From the IMG/VR virus record IMGVR_UViG_3300025316_001120, positions 1 to 45,883 of that record: DNA of 45,883 nt. The stretch is one strand, 5' to 3'. Below, piece by piece: positions 22,119-30,725 of this stretch. Each line of letters opens with the position of its first letter. Position 1 is the first letter of the stretch. Below the pieces are notes generated by a model. It did not search any database. It was not told where the DNA came from and saw only the letters and a list, made by a program, of their open reading frames with translations. This DNA comes from a virus. The position numbers were made by a program, and so were the translations under genes.

Positions 22119-23566
22119 AAAGCGCATCGATGGAAGCCTCCCTACTTTTGAGAGCAAACCTGAAGGAGTACACTCAGGTGCTTTTCAGCGCGCAATTCAA
22201 AAAGGGATTCATCACCAACAAACATCACCTCCAAATTTTTGAAGCCCTGCAAGACGTCGTCGACGGGAAATGCAGCAAGCTAATAATCAACATTGCACCA
22301 CGCTACAGCAAGACCGAAATTGTGGTGAAAAGCTTCATAAGCTGGGCGTTCGCCATAAACTCCGCCTGTAAATTCATCCACCTTTCGTACAGCGACGCGC
22401 TGGTCACGGATAACAGCCGCGCGATTCAGGAGATCATGCAGGAAACCATTTATAAAAATTTGTTTCCCAAATCGAAGCTGGCCAGCAACCGGATCAGCGG
22501 CACAAAATGGAACACTGAAAAGGGCGGAGGACTCTACGCGGTGAGCACACAGGGACAAGTTACGGGATTCGGAGCCGGGGAGGTGGAAGAGGAAGAGCTC
22601 GACAAATACAACTCCGGGAGGCCGGGCGCCGATTTCGCTGGCGCCATAATAATCGATGACCCGATAAAACCAGAGGACGCGCTAAGCGATACCGTCCGCG
22701 AGCGGGTAAACCAACGATTCGAAAACACCATCCGCAACCGGGTGAACAGCAGACACACGCCGATCGTCATAATCATGCAGCGGCTCCACGAGCATGACCT
22801 TTGTGGTTACCTGCAGGAGATCGAACCGGGAGAATGGCGGGTTTTGTCAATGCCCTGCATAGAGACAGACGAACAAGGGAATGAAACACCACTCTGGCCA
22901 CATAAGCACACACTGGAAGAACTTTATAAAATACGGAGCGCCAACTCCTACGTTTTTGACACCCAGTACATGCAAGACCCGAAACCAATCGAGGGATTAA
23001 TGTACTCGAAGTTCAAAATTTACGAGAAAATACCAACAACCAAGCGGTCGGAGCGGAAGAATTACACGGACACCGCCGACACCGGAACGGATTACCTGTG
23101 CTCAATTTGCTACGATGAAACGGAAATCGGCTGCTTTATAACAGACGTCCTCTACACGAAAAAACCGATGGAGTACACGGAGCCAATGACAGCAGAGATG
23201 CTGACAAGAAACAGCACCCAGACGGCGAACATTGAAAGCAACAACGGAGGCCGGGGATTTGCCCGGAACGTTGAATCGCAACTCCGGATCGCGCACAATT
23301 TCACAACAACAATAGACACCTTCACCCAGAGCGACAACAAGGCCGTCCGCATTTTCAGCAAATCAGCAGAAGTCCAGAACATGATCCACTACCCGATCGG
23401 CTGGGACAAAATGTGGCCGGAGTACCACCGGGACATGACCGGGTACAGGAAGGAAGGAAAAAACAAAAACGACGATGCCCCAGACGCCACAACCGGAATC
23501 GTCGAAAAATACGGACAAACGACAACAGTCGAAGAGTTAAACGAATTGGAAGAAATCGCTTATTAA
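22103..23566 (+). CDS. terL: Terminase large subunit
   Basis: 487 aa. Packaging motor and nuclease. ATPase: Walker A-like APRYSKTE near residues 65-72, Walker B AIIIDDP at 181-187, and a motif III-like VIIMQRLHEHD near 222-232. Nuclease (RNase H fold): DTADTGTDY with Asp near 323-330, Glu378 in IESNNGGRGF, and DDAPDA near 457-462. The variant Walker A with Arg-Tyr before Ser-Lys-Thr is usual for this terminase group. Met10 at 22130 is an alternative start. Confidence 0.95.
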   Translation: MRRKIKSASMEASLLLRANLKEYTQVLFSAQFKKGFITNKHHLQIFEALQDVVDGKCSKLIINIAPRYSKTEIVVKSFISWAFAINSACKFIHLSYSDALVTDNSRAIQEIMQETIYKNLFPKSKLASNRISGTKWNTEKGGGLYAVSTQGQVTGFGAGEVEEEELDKYNSGRPGADFAGAIIIDDPIKPEDALSDTVRERVNQRFENTIRNRVNSRHTPIVIIMQRLHEHDLCGYLQEIEPGEWRVLSMPCIETDEQGNETPLWPHKHTLEELYKIRSANSYVFDTQYMQDPKPIEGLMYSKFKIYEKIPTTKRSERKNYTDTADTGTDYLCSICYDETEIGCFITDVLYTKKPMEYTEPMTAEMLTRNSTQTANIESNNGGRGFARNVESQLRIAHNFTTTIDTFTQSDNKAVRIFSKSAEVQNMIHYPIGWDKMWPEYHRDMTGYRKEGKNKNDDAPDATTGIVEKYGQTTTVEELNELEEIAY

Positions 23567-23580
23567 CAAACACCCACACC

Positions 23581-24957
23581 ATGAAAGACATCACAGAATT
23601 AACAGCCGCCACGCGGGACGCCGAATCGATAATCACAGACCTGAAGCAAAAGTCGGTCGTTGTTCCGGGATGGAGCGACCTCGAAAAAGAGTACAACCCG
23701 AAGAAACACCCAATAATGACAGACCCGTCCTACACGGATAAAGTGACGAAGACCGGAATCGAAAAGGTGACGCGAATAACCATCGACCTGCAACGCCTTG
23801 CAGCCAAAAGGATGACAGAGCTCGCGTTCGGAATTCCGGTCAAAAGAATTTATAACAGCGAAACGGAGGGCGAAAAAGCAATCGCCAAAATAATTGAGAA
23901 AGTATACAAGCGCAACCGGATCAACAGCCTAAACACGGAGCGTGGGAAAATGCTTTTTGCAGGATGCGAGGTGGTCACGCTTTGGTACGCGGTCGAAGAA
24001 AAGAACAACCTATACGGAATCGACAGCGCTCTCAAATTGAGGTGCAAGAATTACAGCCCAATGAACGGAGACAGCCTGTACCCGCTTTTTGATGAGTACG
24101 ACGATTTGAAGGCGCTCTCCTTTGATTACACGCGCTACGAAGCCGGAGCAACTACGCAATATTTCGACACTTACACCGCAACAGAACACATCCGATGGAC
24201 GGTCGAGGGCGGAAAATGGGTGGAGCAAATAAGAGAAACGACAACGATCGGAAAAATACCAGCAGTTTACATCACCAGACCAACACCAATCTGGGAGGAC
24301 ACGAGCAATAACGTGTTTGAATTGGAATGGTCGCTGAGCCGGAACGGAAACTACCTGCGAAAAAACAGCAAGCCAATCTTTGCCATTTTCGCTGACGGGA
24401 AAATTAAAGTAGGAGACGAAAAGAACGATGACTCCCGGCTGGTTGTCCAGTACCCGCAAGGGAGCTCCGCCAATTACGTGACATGGCAGCAAGCGGTCGA
24501 GAGTTTGAAGTTTCACCACGAAAGCCTTTATAAAGCGTTTTTTACTCAATTACAACTCCCAGACATGAGCTATGAGAGTATGAAGAGCACACCCATGAGC
24601 GGCGAAGCCAGAAAAATGATGTTTATAGATTGCCAGCTAAAAGTAACAGACGAAAGCGGACGCTGGCTGGAAGCACTCGACCGGGAAACCAACGTCATAA
24701 AAGCATTTTTAAAAACTATCCTGCCGGAAAAGCAACACGCCGACATCGACAGCCTAGAAGTTGAAACGGTTATAACTCCTTACGCCGTTACAGATGACAA
24801 AGACACCATCACAAACCTAATCTCTGCGACAGGAGGGAAGGCAATCATGAGCCAGCTCGAAGGAATAAAAAACCTTGGATGGAGCGACAACCCAGAAGAG
24901 ACGCTGCGCCAAATCGACGCAGAAGCTGCAATAGCAAACTCGAACCCTACATTTTAA
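23581..24957 (+). CDS. Portal protein (SPP1 gp6-like)
   Basis: 458 aa. Forms the dodecameric gate at the packaging vertex. Typical elements: an N-terminal helix region, KVTRITIDLQRLAAKRMTEL AFG-type crown entry near residue 60, a stem-like stretch, KIPAVYITRPTPIWED, and the DESGRWLEALDRETNVIKAF helix in the C-terminal third. Length fits the family. Start chosen at MKDITELTAATRDAE, 14 nt after terL; the longer open frame overlaps terL. Confidence 0.88.
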   Translation: MKDITELTAATRDAESIITDLKQKSVVVPGWSDLEKEYNPKKHPIMTDPSYTDKVTKTGIEKVTRITIDLQRLAAKRMTELAFGIPVKRIYNSETEGEKAIAKIIEKVYKRNRINSLNTERGKMLFAGCEVVTLWYAVEEKNNLYGIDSALKLRCKNYSPMNGDSLYPLFDEYDDLKALSFDYTRYEAGATTQYFDTYTATEHIRWTVEGGKWVEQIRETTTIGKIPAVYITRPTPIWEDTSNNVFELEWSLSRNGNYLRKNSKPIFAIFADGKIKVGDEKNDDSRLVVQYPQGSSANYVTWQQAVESLKFHHESLYKAFFTQLQLPDMSYESMKSTPMSGEARKMMFIDCQLKVTDESGRWLEALDRETNVIKAFLKTILPEKQHADIDSLEVETVITPYAVTDDKDTITNLISATGGKAIMSQLEGIKNLGWSDNPEETLRQIDAEAAIANSNPTF

Positions 24958-24962
24958 GCAAA

Positions 24963-25154
24963 ATGGAAGAAGCATTACTAGAGACCATTCGGGAAATAAT
25001 AAACCAGAAGAGCGAAGCATCCCAAGCGCCGCTGCTGGTCACCCGAATGGAAATAGAACAGGAAGTGAGCCGGGCGCTGAACGCTTTATTCAAAAGAAAG
25101 GCGATTCTCGTCGGGCGAACCGCGAACGATAAATGGATAAAATTAAAAGAGTAA
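24963..25154 (+). CDS. Hypothetical protein between portal and MuF genes, 63 aa
   Basis: Start at MEEALLETIREIINQK, 5 nt after the portal stop. Looks like a small winged helix: LLVTRMEIEQEVSRALNALF then RKAILVGRTANDKWIKL. Its fixed place in the head operon suggests a virion or assembly protein, but a DNA-binding role is also possible. Confidence 0.65.
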   Translation: MEEALLETIREIINQKSEASQAPLLVTRMEIEQEVSRALNALFKRKAILVGRTANDKWIKLKE

Positions 25155-25157
25155 GTT

Positions 25158-28100
25158 ATGGAGCCTAGAAATTGGGAACTGGAACACCAAGTCAGACAAG
25201 AAGAAATAAAAAAAGCGCTTGATAAAATCTATGCAGCGTCGGTACGCGAAGCCGCTGACATTGGCGCTTCAGTTACCGATTTTAACCCGGATAAACCATT
25301 CAACTGGAACGATTACACATCCACAAAGGCGAGGGTCGACGCCATGAACAAAGCGCTGGCTCAAAGAGTTCAAACGGTAATCACCACCGGGTCGAAGATA
25401 GCATGGGAGCAAGCCAACATGAAAAACGACGCACTCGCAAAATGGGCGCTGGGACTTCACACACCAGCCCCGGCGCAACCATCAACCAACGGAGCCGCTC
25501 CCGTTCAGCTTGATTTGTTTGCAGCATTGCCAGCCGCCGTCAAGGAATTGCCAACCGTAAAGAAATTATTCAACAACAACGAAGGCGCTCGCGCGGCATT
25601 TTTGGAGCGCAAGACGGACGGGCTCAAACTTTCCGACCGGGTGTGGAATTACACAAACCAATTCAAAACAGAGATCGAGATGGGACTCGATGACGGAATA
25701 CGAAACGGGAAACCAGCGGCGGAGATTGCCAGAGACCTGCGACAATTCCTGAAGGAACCAGACCGGGTGTACAGGCGCTTCCAAATGTACCTCCGGGACG
25801 CGGACGGGAATCCAGTCCTAGACCGGAACGGTAACAAAATAATGATAAAGCAACAGCGCCGCCAATACATCGACCCAGCTACCGGAGCCAAAACCTGGAA
25901 AGTGGAAAAGCCCGGCTACCATCCGGGACGCGGCGTTTATAGATCGAGTTACAAGAACGCGCAACGATTAGCGCGAACCGAAGTAAATATGGCCTACAGG
26001 ACAGCTGACCACATAAGATCGCAGCAATTTGACTTTGTGGTTGGAGTAAAAATCGACCTTTCAAAAAGCCACCCAAAGACAGACATTTGTGACACGTTGA
26101 AAGGGCGCTACCCTAAAGAATTCAAGTACACAGGATGGCACACGCATTGTTATTGCCCCATGACGTTCATAATGAAGACACCAGACGAACTGGCAGCGGA
26201 CACCGAAAAGATTCTCGCGGGAATTCCGACAGACGGCGAAAGCGTCCTGTCCATAAACCAAATGCCTGACAATTTCGACCGATGGATCACAGCAAACAGA
26301 GACAGGTACCAGAACGGAGCATCCGCGCCATATTTCATCCGGGACAATTACGACGGCGGGAAAATAGACAATGGCCTACGGTTTGACGCCACGCCACCAA
26401 CAGCGCCTCCAGTTGTACCTGCCAGCGTTCAGGCCACAATTCTCAGAAACCAAAGAGCAACCAGAGCGACACCCGCAACCGCGCCGCCTGACCTTTTCAG
26501 TCAACCAGCCCCAGCGCCACCAGCACCAACACCAATACCAGCGCCTACCCCAACACGATACACGATTGAACAAGCCAGCACTGATTATGAAGCCGCAAGA
26601 ATGAGGGCTGCAAACTACCCACCTAACGATCAGAGGCGAACTGCAAGACAGGCGAGAATCGACGTCGTAAACACGCGATCCAACCTGCAACGGATGGAAC
26701 GCGAAGCCGCTGCCTCCGTTCAAAGAGTTGAACAGGCGGTCATTCAGAGCACCATCCCATCGAACGAAACACCAAGGGAGGCCGCAACGCGAACACTCCA
26801 CGAACAACAGGTCGCAGAGTATAAAAGATACTCACAGCGCAAAGTAGACGAAGCAAGGAGGCTGGGAATTGCAACCCCGGAACTTGACGCAACGGTCGTC
26901 GCGATAGCAACATCGACAGACACCAACGAAATCGCAACAGTAACACAAAAGCTGACCAGACAGATCGCCAAAGAAAAGAGGCGAGTCAGGGAAGCAGAAG
27001 CCTTGGCAGCCAGAACAGGAACCGCCGCCGTCCAGACAGAAGCCCAGCTCGCAGCCGAAGCAAGCGCCGCTCAACAGCGAATCTCAATGGCAGAGCGAGC
27101 CGCCGCACGAACACAGGCCGCTGGAATTGTCGAGCAACAGGACGCCGCCATCCTTGCTGAAAGGGAGGCTGTAAGATTGACGGGCGGAGTCATTGATTGG
27201 TCGAAACAGACATCAACAGAGAAAACCGAAGCGGACGCCAGAGTTTTAAAATGGGCGATTGAAGACGCAAAACGAGTAATGAAACAGGCGGACAAGATGG
27301 GATTTAAACCAACGGCTTACTCCGAACTTAACTACTCCGTTACAATGGGTCACGGAGCGGACGTTCTAAAATACAGGACAAGCGAGTTATCTAACGCCAT
27401 CACCGTCGAAAATGCAAGACTGATGGCGGAATCGATGGCCGCGGCAAAACGTGGGACGTTTGCAATGAACGACGCAACCAGAAAAGAGTTAGAAAAAAAA
27501 TATTTTAAAATATCTATTACGGATGATGAATGGAACCAGAACATGGAAAGTTTTGATTTATTGAAATTAAACGAGGAAATAGAAGCTCTCTCCAAAAAAT
27601 ATGGAATAACACTGACAAGCAAGGAAGTAGTAGGCGGATGGGGAGAAAAAATAAAAATGGAAATTAGAGGACATAGGGCTGGAAACGGAGATACAGAATT
27701 CATCCTACAACGGCAATTTATACCCAAAGGCGTCAAAGGACACACGCAGAAAACAGTTAGCCATGAATACTTGACGGTACCAGACGAACTACAAGGAAAA
27801 AACCTGACAAAAGAATTATTTTCATCGCTTTACACCCAATATAAAAACGGAGGATTCGAAAGGCTCGAAGTACACGCAAACATCGACGTCGGAAGTTACG
27901 CGTGGGGACGTTACGGATTCACTGCCAACAAAGACCAAAACAGCAAAATAAAGGGCTTTTTCACAAAACGAAGGTCAGATATTTACAACTACCCAACGCA
28001 GATGCTGAAATCGGAAAATGAGCGAAGAGCAAAACAAAAACTACCACCAACAACCGTCGCCATAATGAACAAAGAACTCGACGACATCGACGCGTACCTG

Positions 28101-28256
28101 AACAAAAACGACGGGAAGTTGATCGACATGCACAAGGTCTCAGGAATGCCCGGAGCAAAGACGCCGCTCTTAAATAAGCATTGGTTCGGACACTTAGACT
28201 TAACCAAACCAGATCAGCGGCAAGTATTCGAAGAGTACATCTCAAGGCGGAAATAG
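25158..28256 (+). CDS. MuF minor head protein with C-terminal GNAT-like domain
   Basis: 1032 aa, far longer than the usual 300-500 aa of minor head proteins. Residues ~1-400 are the head-morphogenesis part; the MuF (SPP1 gp7) core is at ~265-340 with AQRLARTEVNMAYRTADHI, DICDTLKGRYP and a His/Cys cluster WHTHCYCPM. Residues ~400-480 are a Pro/Ala linker, ~480-800 long helical Ala/Arg/Glu-rich sequence. Residues ~830-930 resemble a GNAT acyltransferase: SHEYLTVPDELQGKNLTKEL followed by RLEVHANIDVGSYAWGRYGF, although the usual glycines of the acyl-CoA loop are partly replaced (QGKNLT). From about 27480 the DNA is clearly richer in A/T than the rest of the gene. Architecture fits MuF polymorphic toxins carried by temperate phages; toxicity is inference. 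Confidence 0.85.
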   Translation: MEPRNWELEHQVRQEEIKKALDKIYAASVREAADIGASVTDFNPDKPFNWNDYTSTKARVDAMNKALAQRVQTVITTGSKIAWEQANMKNDALAKWALGLHTPAPAQPSTNGAAPVQLDLFAALPAAVKELPTVKKLFNNNEGARAAFLERKTDGLKLSDRVWNYTNQFKTEIEMGLDDGIRNGKPAAEIARDLRQFLKEPDRVYRRFQMYLRDADGNPVLDRNGNKIMIKQQRRQYIDPATGAKTWKVEKPGYHPGRGVYRSSYKNAQRLARTEVNMAYRTADHIRSQQFDFVVGVKIDLSKSHPKTDICDTLKGRYPKEFKYTGWHTHCYCPMTFIMKTPDELAADTEKILAGIPTDGESVLSINQMPDNFDRWITANRDRYQNGASAPYFIRDNYDGGKIDNGLRFDATPPTAPPVVPASVQATILRNQRATRATPATAPPDLFSQPAPAPPAPTPIPAPTPTRYTIEQASTDYEAARMRAANYPPNDQRRTARQARIDVVNTRSNLQRMEREAAASVQRVEQAVIQSTIPSNETPREAATRTLHEQQVAEYKRYSQRKVDEARRLGIATPELDATVVAIATSTDTNEIATVTQKLTRQIAKEKRRVREAEALAARTGTAAVQTEAQLAAEASAAQQRISMAERAAARTQAAGIVEQQDAAILAEREAVRLTGGVIDWSKQTSTEKTEADARVLKWAIEDAKRVMKQADKMGFKPTAYSELNYSVTMGHGADVLKYRTSELSNAITVENARLMAESMAAAKRGTFAMNDATRKELEKKYFKISITDDEWNQNMESFDLLKLNEEIEALSKKYGITLTSKEVVGGWGEKIKMEIRGHRAGNGDTEFILQRQFIPKGVKGHTQKTVSHEYLTVPDELQGKNLTKELFSSLYTQYKNGGFERLEVHANIDVGSYAWGRYGFTANKDQNSKIKGFFTKRRSDIYNYPTQMLKSENERRAKQKLPPTTVAIMNKELDDIDAYLNKNDGKLIDMHKVSGMPGAKTPLLNKHWFGHLDLTKPDQRQVFEEYISRRK

Positions 28257-28261
28257 TAAAA

Positions 28262-28471
28262 TCAAAGAGGGGACACAGGCCACGTCTTCTCGTATTTTTC
28301 AAAGTCGGAAAGAGACACCTGACTAAGGCGGAGCGCATCCTCCAGCGGGTACTCATTCCAATAAACCATGCTGGCAGCAGCCCAAACGCGGTGCTTGATT
28401 TCGGTTTCTTTATCGACAACAAAAGTGGAGTGCATCCGCTCCGTTAATTCTTCGGGATAATCGTAGGCCAT
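28262..28471 (-). CDS. Hypothetical protein convergent to the MuF gene, 69 aa
   Basis: MAYDYPEELTERMHSTFVVD, then EIKHRVWAAASMVYWNEYPL and a helical end with EDALRLSQVSLSDFEKYEKT. Looks like a compact helical protein with an HTH-like final part. It ends 5 bp from the MuF stop, tail to tail, and starts 33 nt beyond a strong terminator. Its place beside a possible MuF toxin makes it a candidate immunity or antitoxin gene; nothing in its sequence proves that. Confidence 0.6.
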   Translation of the reverse strand: MAYDYPEELTERMHSTFVVDKETEIKHRVWAAASMVYWNEYPLEDALRLSQVSLSDFEKYEKTWPVSPL

Positions 28472-28503
28472 AAAATGAAGGTTTTAAAGCCACAAAGCTA
28501 GAC

Positions 28504-28532
28504 AAAAAAAAAGCCGGGAGCTAAGCCCCGGC
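28504..28532 (-). terminator. Intrinsic terminator (minus strand)
   Basis: On the minus strand GCCGGG (28532-28527), a loop containing the stop codon of the gene ending at 28521, CCCGGC (28518-28513), then nine T (28512-28504). The best terminator in the window. Confidence 0.85.
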
Positions 28533-28850
28533 GTTTATTTTTGCAGCGAAGAAAAGAACCCGCTCCACGTTTTCAGCAGTCATGGACGACTTGCCATTCA
28601 GGAAGCTGGAAAGGGTAGCCCGGCGAATCCCGGCGAGATCAGCAACCGCGTTCTGCTTCCCATGAACTGCCAATTTTACAGCAAGGCGAAGATTCACAAC
28701 CCCGGTAGTTAGGAAGCAATGACAAGCCCTGAGAGCTGCCAGCCGATCGGTCATCCAATCGTCGTCCTTGACAAGAGCAGGAAGCGAGGACATGGAAATG
28801 CGAAGCTCCAGCGCCGCAATTTCAGTTTTTAAAATATCGGCAGTTTTCAT
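28521..28850 (-). CDS. HTH protein, 109 aa
   Basis: The N-terminal half is a helical unit (MKTADILKTEIAALELRISM). The C-terminal ~45 residues are a Cro/C1-type HTH: KQNAVADLAGIRRATLSSFL then NGKSSMTAENVERVLFFAAK. Probable transcription regulator of the minus-strand cassette or of one operator class. Overlaps the upstream gene by 4 bp and ends in the terminator at 28504. Confidence 0.78.
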   Translation of the reverse strand: MKTADILKTEIAALELRISMSSLPALVKDDDWMTDRLAALRACHCFLTTGVVNLRLAVKLAVHGKQNAVADLAGIRRATLSSFLNGKSSMTAENVERVLFFAAKINAGA

Positions 28851-29119
28851 TTTTCAACAGAATTAAGAGCGTTAACAATAGCGCGATATTGGAACCCGAC
28901 AATTGGATGCTCCGCCGTAATTCCCTGCGCGTCCATAACGGCCTTTGCACCACGACACGCCTCGTAAAGCGAAGGAGCCGCCGCGATCAAGTCGCCATCC
29001 CCTGCACTAACGCCAGAACAAACTACTACCGAACCAACAGCCGGATCACTCGATGGGAAAGAAACGACGCGATGAAGGCCGCGATGGTGTCGCCAAATCC
29101 CTGCCGTAAATTTACCCAT
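28847..29119 (-). CDS. Hypothetical phage protein, 90 aa
   Basis: GDLIAAAPSLYEACRGAKAV resembles the DxxLIAAAPxLxEAL segment seen in many small phage proteins of unknown function. The N-terminus contains a His/Arg-rich strand (GIWRHHRGLHRVVSFPSSD). Overlaps both neighbours by 4-8 bp. Confidence 0.7.
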   Translation of the reverse strand: MGKFTAGIWRHHRGLHRVVSFPSSDPAVGSVVVCSGVSAGDGDLIAAAPSLYEACRGAKAVMDAQGITAEHPIVGFQYRAIVNALNSVEK

Positions 29120-29591
29120 TCCACACCTCCTCTCTCAACCCATTAGCAGACCAACCGAAAGCCCGGAAGCAATCCTCGACGGTTAGTTTTTTGGGGTCGA
29201 CCGTCATAAGATAATCGCGTCCATTATCAAGGCGCTGTCCCAAAGACACCCGCAAATTAAACTCGCACTGCGACACAACCGGGTCTGGCCGGGTTTCGTT
29301 TTCGATTTCAAAATGGCTAATTTTATTGGAGCCACACCCAGTGCTCAGGATGTAGGCGACGACCGAAACCAGATCACCTGTTTTTTTGAATCCGCGCACA
29401 CTAACAGGAAATGTTGTTTTAAGCTGAAGGTTTAGTAAGGAATTCGAAGCCCCGGAAGATTCCCAGCCATCAAAAAAAGAATAAAGTAAGGATGAATCCT
29501 CATTCACATTAACAATTAGGGTTTTTTTGTTGACACCAACACCGTAGGTAGGATTAAAAAGGCGAAAAACGACTAAGGTTTTTAAACTCAT
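29112..29591 (-). CDS. Hypothetical protein, 159 aa
   Basis: Beta-rich sequence with VGVNKKTLIVNVNEDSSLLY, a Ser/Gly stretch (DGWESSGASNSLLNL), and a C-terminal helix VEDCFRAFGWSANGL. No family recognised. Preceded by one of the recurrent GC hairpins. Confidence 0.65.
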   Translation of the reverse strand: MSLKTLVVFRLFNPTYGVGVNKKTLIVNVNEDSSLLYSFFDGWESSGASNSLLNLQLKTTFPVSVRGFKKTGDLVSVVAYILSTGCGSNKISHFEIENETRPDPVVSQCEFNLRVSLGQRLDNGRDYLMTVDPKKLTVEDCFRAFGWSANGLREEVWNG

Positions 29592-29608
29592 TTTTGAAAG
29601 TTTTGTGC

Positions 29609-29629
29609 CTCCCGGCGCTAACCGGGGAG
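29609..29629 (-). other. Recurrent intercistronic hairpin, cassette copy 1
   Basis: CTCCCGG (29609-29615) pairs with CCGGGGAG (29622-29629) with one bulge; lies 17 nt upstream of the start at 29591 on the minus strand. Shares CTCCCGGCG...AACCGGGAG with the copies at 29830 and, shorter, at 30351. Confidence 0.55.
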
Positions 29630-29638
29630 CGGATTAAA

Positions 29639-29812
29639 TTAATAAGGGAAATAAATCAGAGAAACCAACCCCTGCGGAAGAGGCTCATTACACCCGGTCG
29701 GCGTAACATCAGAGCAAAGGATCGGACGAACGGACAGCGCCTCAGACAGAACATGAACCGTACCACAGACAGGACAAGTGAAACTGAAGTCGGTAAAATT
29801 TGGGTTTTCCAT
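29639..29812 (-). CDS. Small zinc-knuckle protein, 57 aa
   Basis: Product begins MENPNFTDFSFTCPVCGTVH and has a second Cys group (LCSDV, GCNEP), giving a probable zinc ribbon (CPVC plus two later Cys). It lies between two hairpins and fits the spacing of its neighbours. Function unknown. Confidence 0.6.
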   Translation of the reverse strand: MENPNFTDFSFTCPVCGTVHVLSEALSVRPILCSDVTPTGCNEPLPQGLVSLIYFPY

Positions 29813-29829
29813 TTCGATGTTTTTGAGCC

Positions 29830-29845
29830 TCCCGGCGAACCGGGA
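29830..29845 (-). other. Recurrent intercistronic hairpin, cassette copy 2
   Basis: TCCCGG (29830-29835), 4-nt loop CGAA, CCGGGA (29840-29845); 17 nt upstream of the start at 29812 on the minus strand. Confidence 0.55.
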
Positions 29846-29854
29846 AGCGGGTTT

Positions 29855-30151
29855 TTAATAACGGTTAATAATTTCGACAGAGTGAATCGAGCGGAGCGAA
29901 GACAGGATGGAAGACAGCTCATCATCCAGCGAAGCAACGGTCGGAAATTCGACAATCGACAAAGGAAACAAGCGGTCGGTGTCCAGATCGCAAAGGTCGA
30001 TTTTTCCACCTCCGGGATTGAAACCACTGCGCCATTTATAACGGAGCGAACGATCCGGGTAGACAATAACACTGAAGGTCGACTGGTCGAAAATTTCTTT
30101 TGAACCAAAACCGACAGAAAAGAGACGGTAAACAAGTAGGAGCCTTTTCAT
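29855..30151 (-). CDS. Hypothetical protein, 98 aa
   Basis: Start chosen at MKRLLLVYRLFSVGFGSKEI (30151); the frame is open to 30262 but would overlap the upstream gene. Basic beta-like N-terminal half (VIVYPDRSLRYKWRSGFNPG) and a helical C-terminus with a Leu/Ser repeat (DDELSSILSSLRSIHSVE). Not recognised. Confidence 0.6.
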   Translation of the reverse strand: MKRLLLVYRLFSVGFGSKEIFDQSTFSVIVYPDRSLRYKWRSGFNPGGGKIDLCDLDTDRLFPLSIVEFPTVASLDDELSSILSSLRSIHSVEIINRY

Positions 30152-30161
30152 TTTGCAGGGA

Positions 30162-30332
30162 CTAAAGGATTTGAGAATTGGAGACAGAAAGAGTAGAGCT
30201 GGAACCGTCCGAGTCAGCGATAAGATAATCGCCATCGGGCTGAACCCGAACAAAGATGCCATGAAGAGCGACGTTTGAACCCGGAAGCGTAAACCAAACG
30301 AGCGATCCTTTTTTAATTTTTTGAGCTGCCAT
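30162..30332 (-). CDS. Small SH3-like protein, 56 aa
   Basis: Start at MAAQKIKKGSLVWFTLPGSN. Alternating strands (ALHGIFVRVQPDGDYLIADS) look like a KOW/SH3-type small barrel. Ten nt separate it from the next gene. Function unknown. Confidence 0.55.
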   Translation of the reverse strand: MAAQKIKKGSLVWFTLPGSNVALHGIFVRVQPDGDYLIADSDGSSSTLSVSNSQIL

Positions 30333-30350
30333 TTTTTGAGAGTTTATGCC

Positions 30351-30366
30351 CCCGGCGCGAACCGGG
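30351..30366 (-). other. Recurrent intercistronic hairpin, cassette copy 3
   Basis: CCCGG (30351-30355) and CCGGG (30362-30366) with loop CGCGAA; 18 nt upstream of the start at 30332 on the minus strand. Weakest of the three. Confidence 0.45.
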
Positions 30367-30376
30367 AGCGGGTGAA

Positions 30377-30640
30377 TTAGAAAGTAAAAAATTGAGAAAT
30401 TTGACCATCCATGACGCAAACAAAGCGCTTCCAAACAGCCATGTCGCGGTGAATTGCAACCGCTGAACTGTTAGAGAATTCACCAATTAACAACCGTTGA
30501 AGGCCGAAAGAAAGAGTTTTAACCGTCTTCGTCTCGGTAGCGCCAAAGACATCAGAGGCGAAAATCAGAACGAGAGGCGAGCAATCGTCATACTTTGTGC
30601 TCAAAAAAGAGAAAAGGTCGGAGGTGGAAATTGTTGTCAT
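30377..30640 (-). CDS. Hypothetical protein, 87 aa, first gene of the cassette
   Basis: MTTISTSDLFSFLSTKYDDC at 30640 (Met at 30649 is an alternative). Soluble, Ser/Thr/Phe-rich, with VLIFASDVFGATETKTVKTL and a Trp-containing end. It is about 55 nt downstream of a strong minus-strand promoter. Not recognised. Confidence 0.6.
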   Translation of the reverse strand: MTTISTSDLFSFLSTKYDDCSPLVLIFASDVFGATETKTVKTLSFGLQRLLIGEFSNSSAVAIHRDMAVWKRFVCVMDGQISQFFTF

Positions 30641-30694
30641 AATAATCATGGTTTTAAGAAAAACAGCCGGGGTTCATTCCCCATTTGCATGCTA

Positions 30695-30725
30695 CAAAGA
30701 TACGCTAAACCGTAACAACTTGCAA
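30695..30725 (-). promoter_or_regulatory. Promoter of the minus-strand cassette with class A palindrome
   Basis: On the minus strand TTG (30725-30723), 20 nt, TATCTTTG (30702-30695), an exact TAnnTTTG. The -33 lies in AACTTGCAAGTT (30717-30728), a perfect 12-bp palindrome and the best class A operator in the window. Confidence 0.8.

Noticed and set aside
23413-23580. Extended N-terminus of the portal protein
   Set aside because: The extension lies inside terL in another frame and is Arg-rich shadow sequence; the start at 23581 gives a normal portal.
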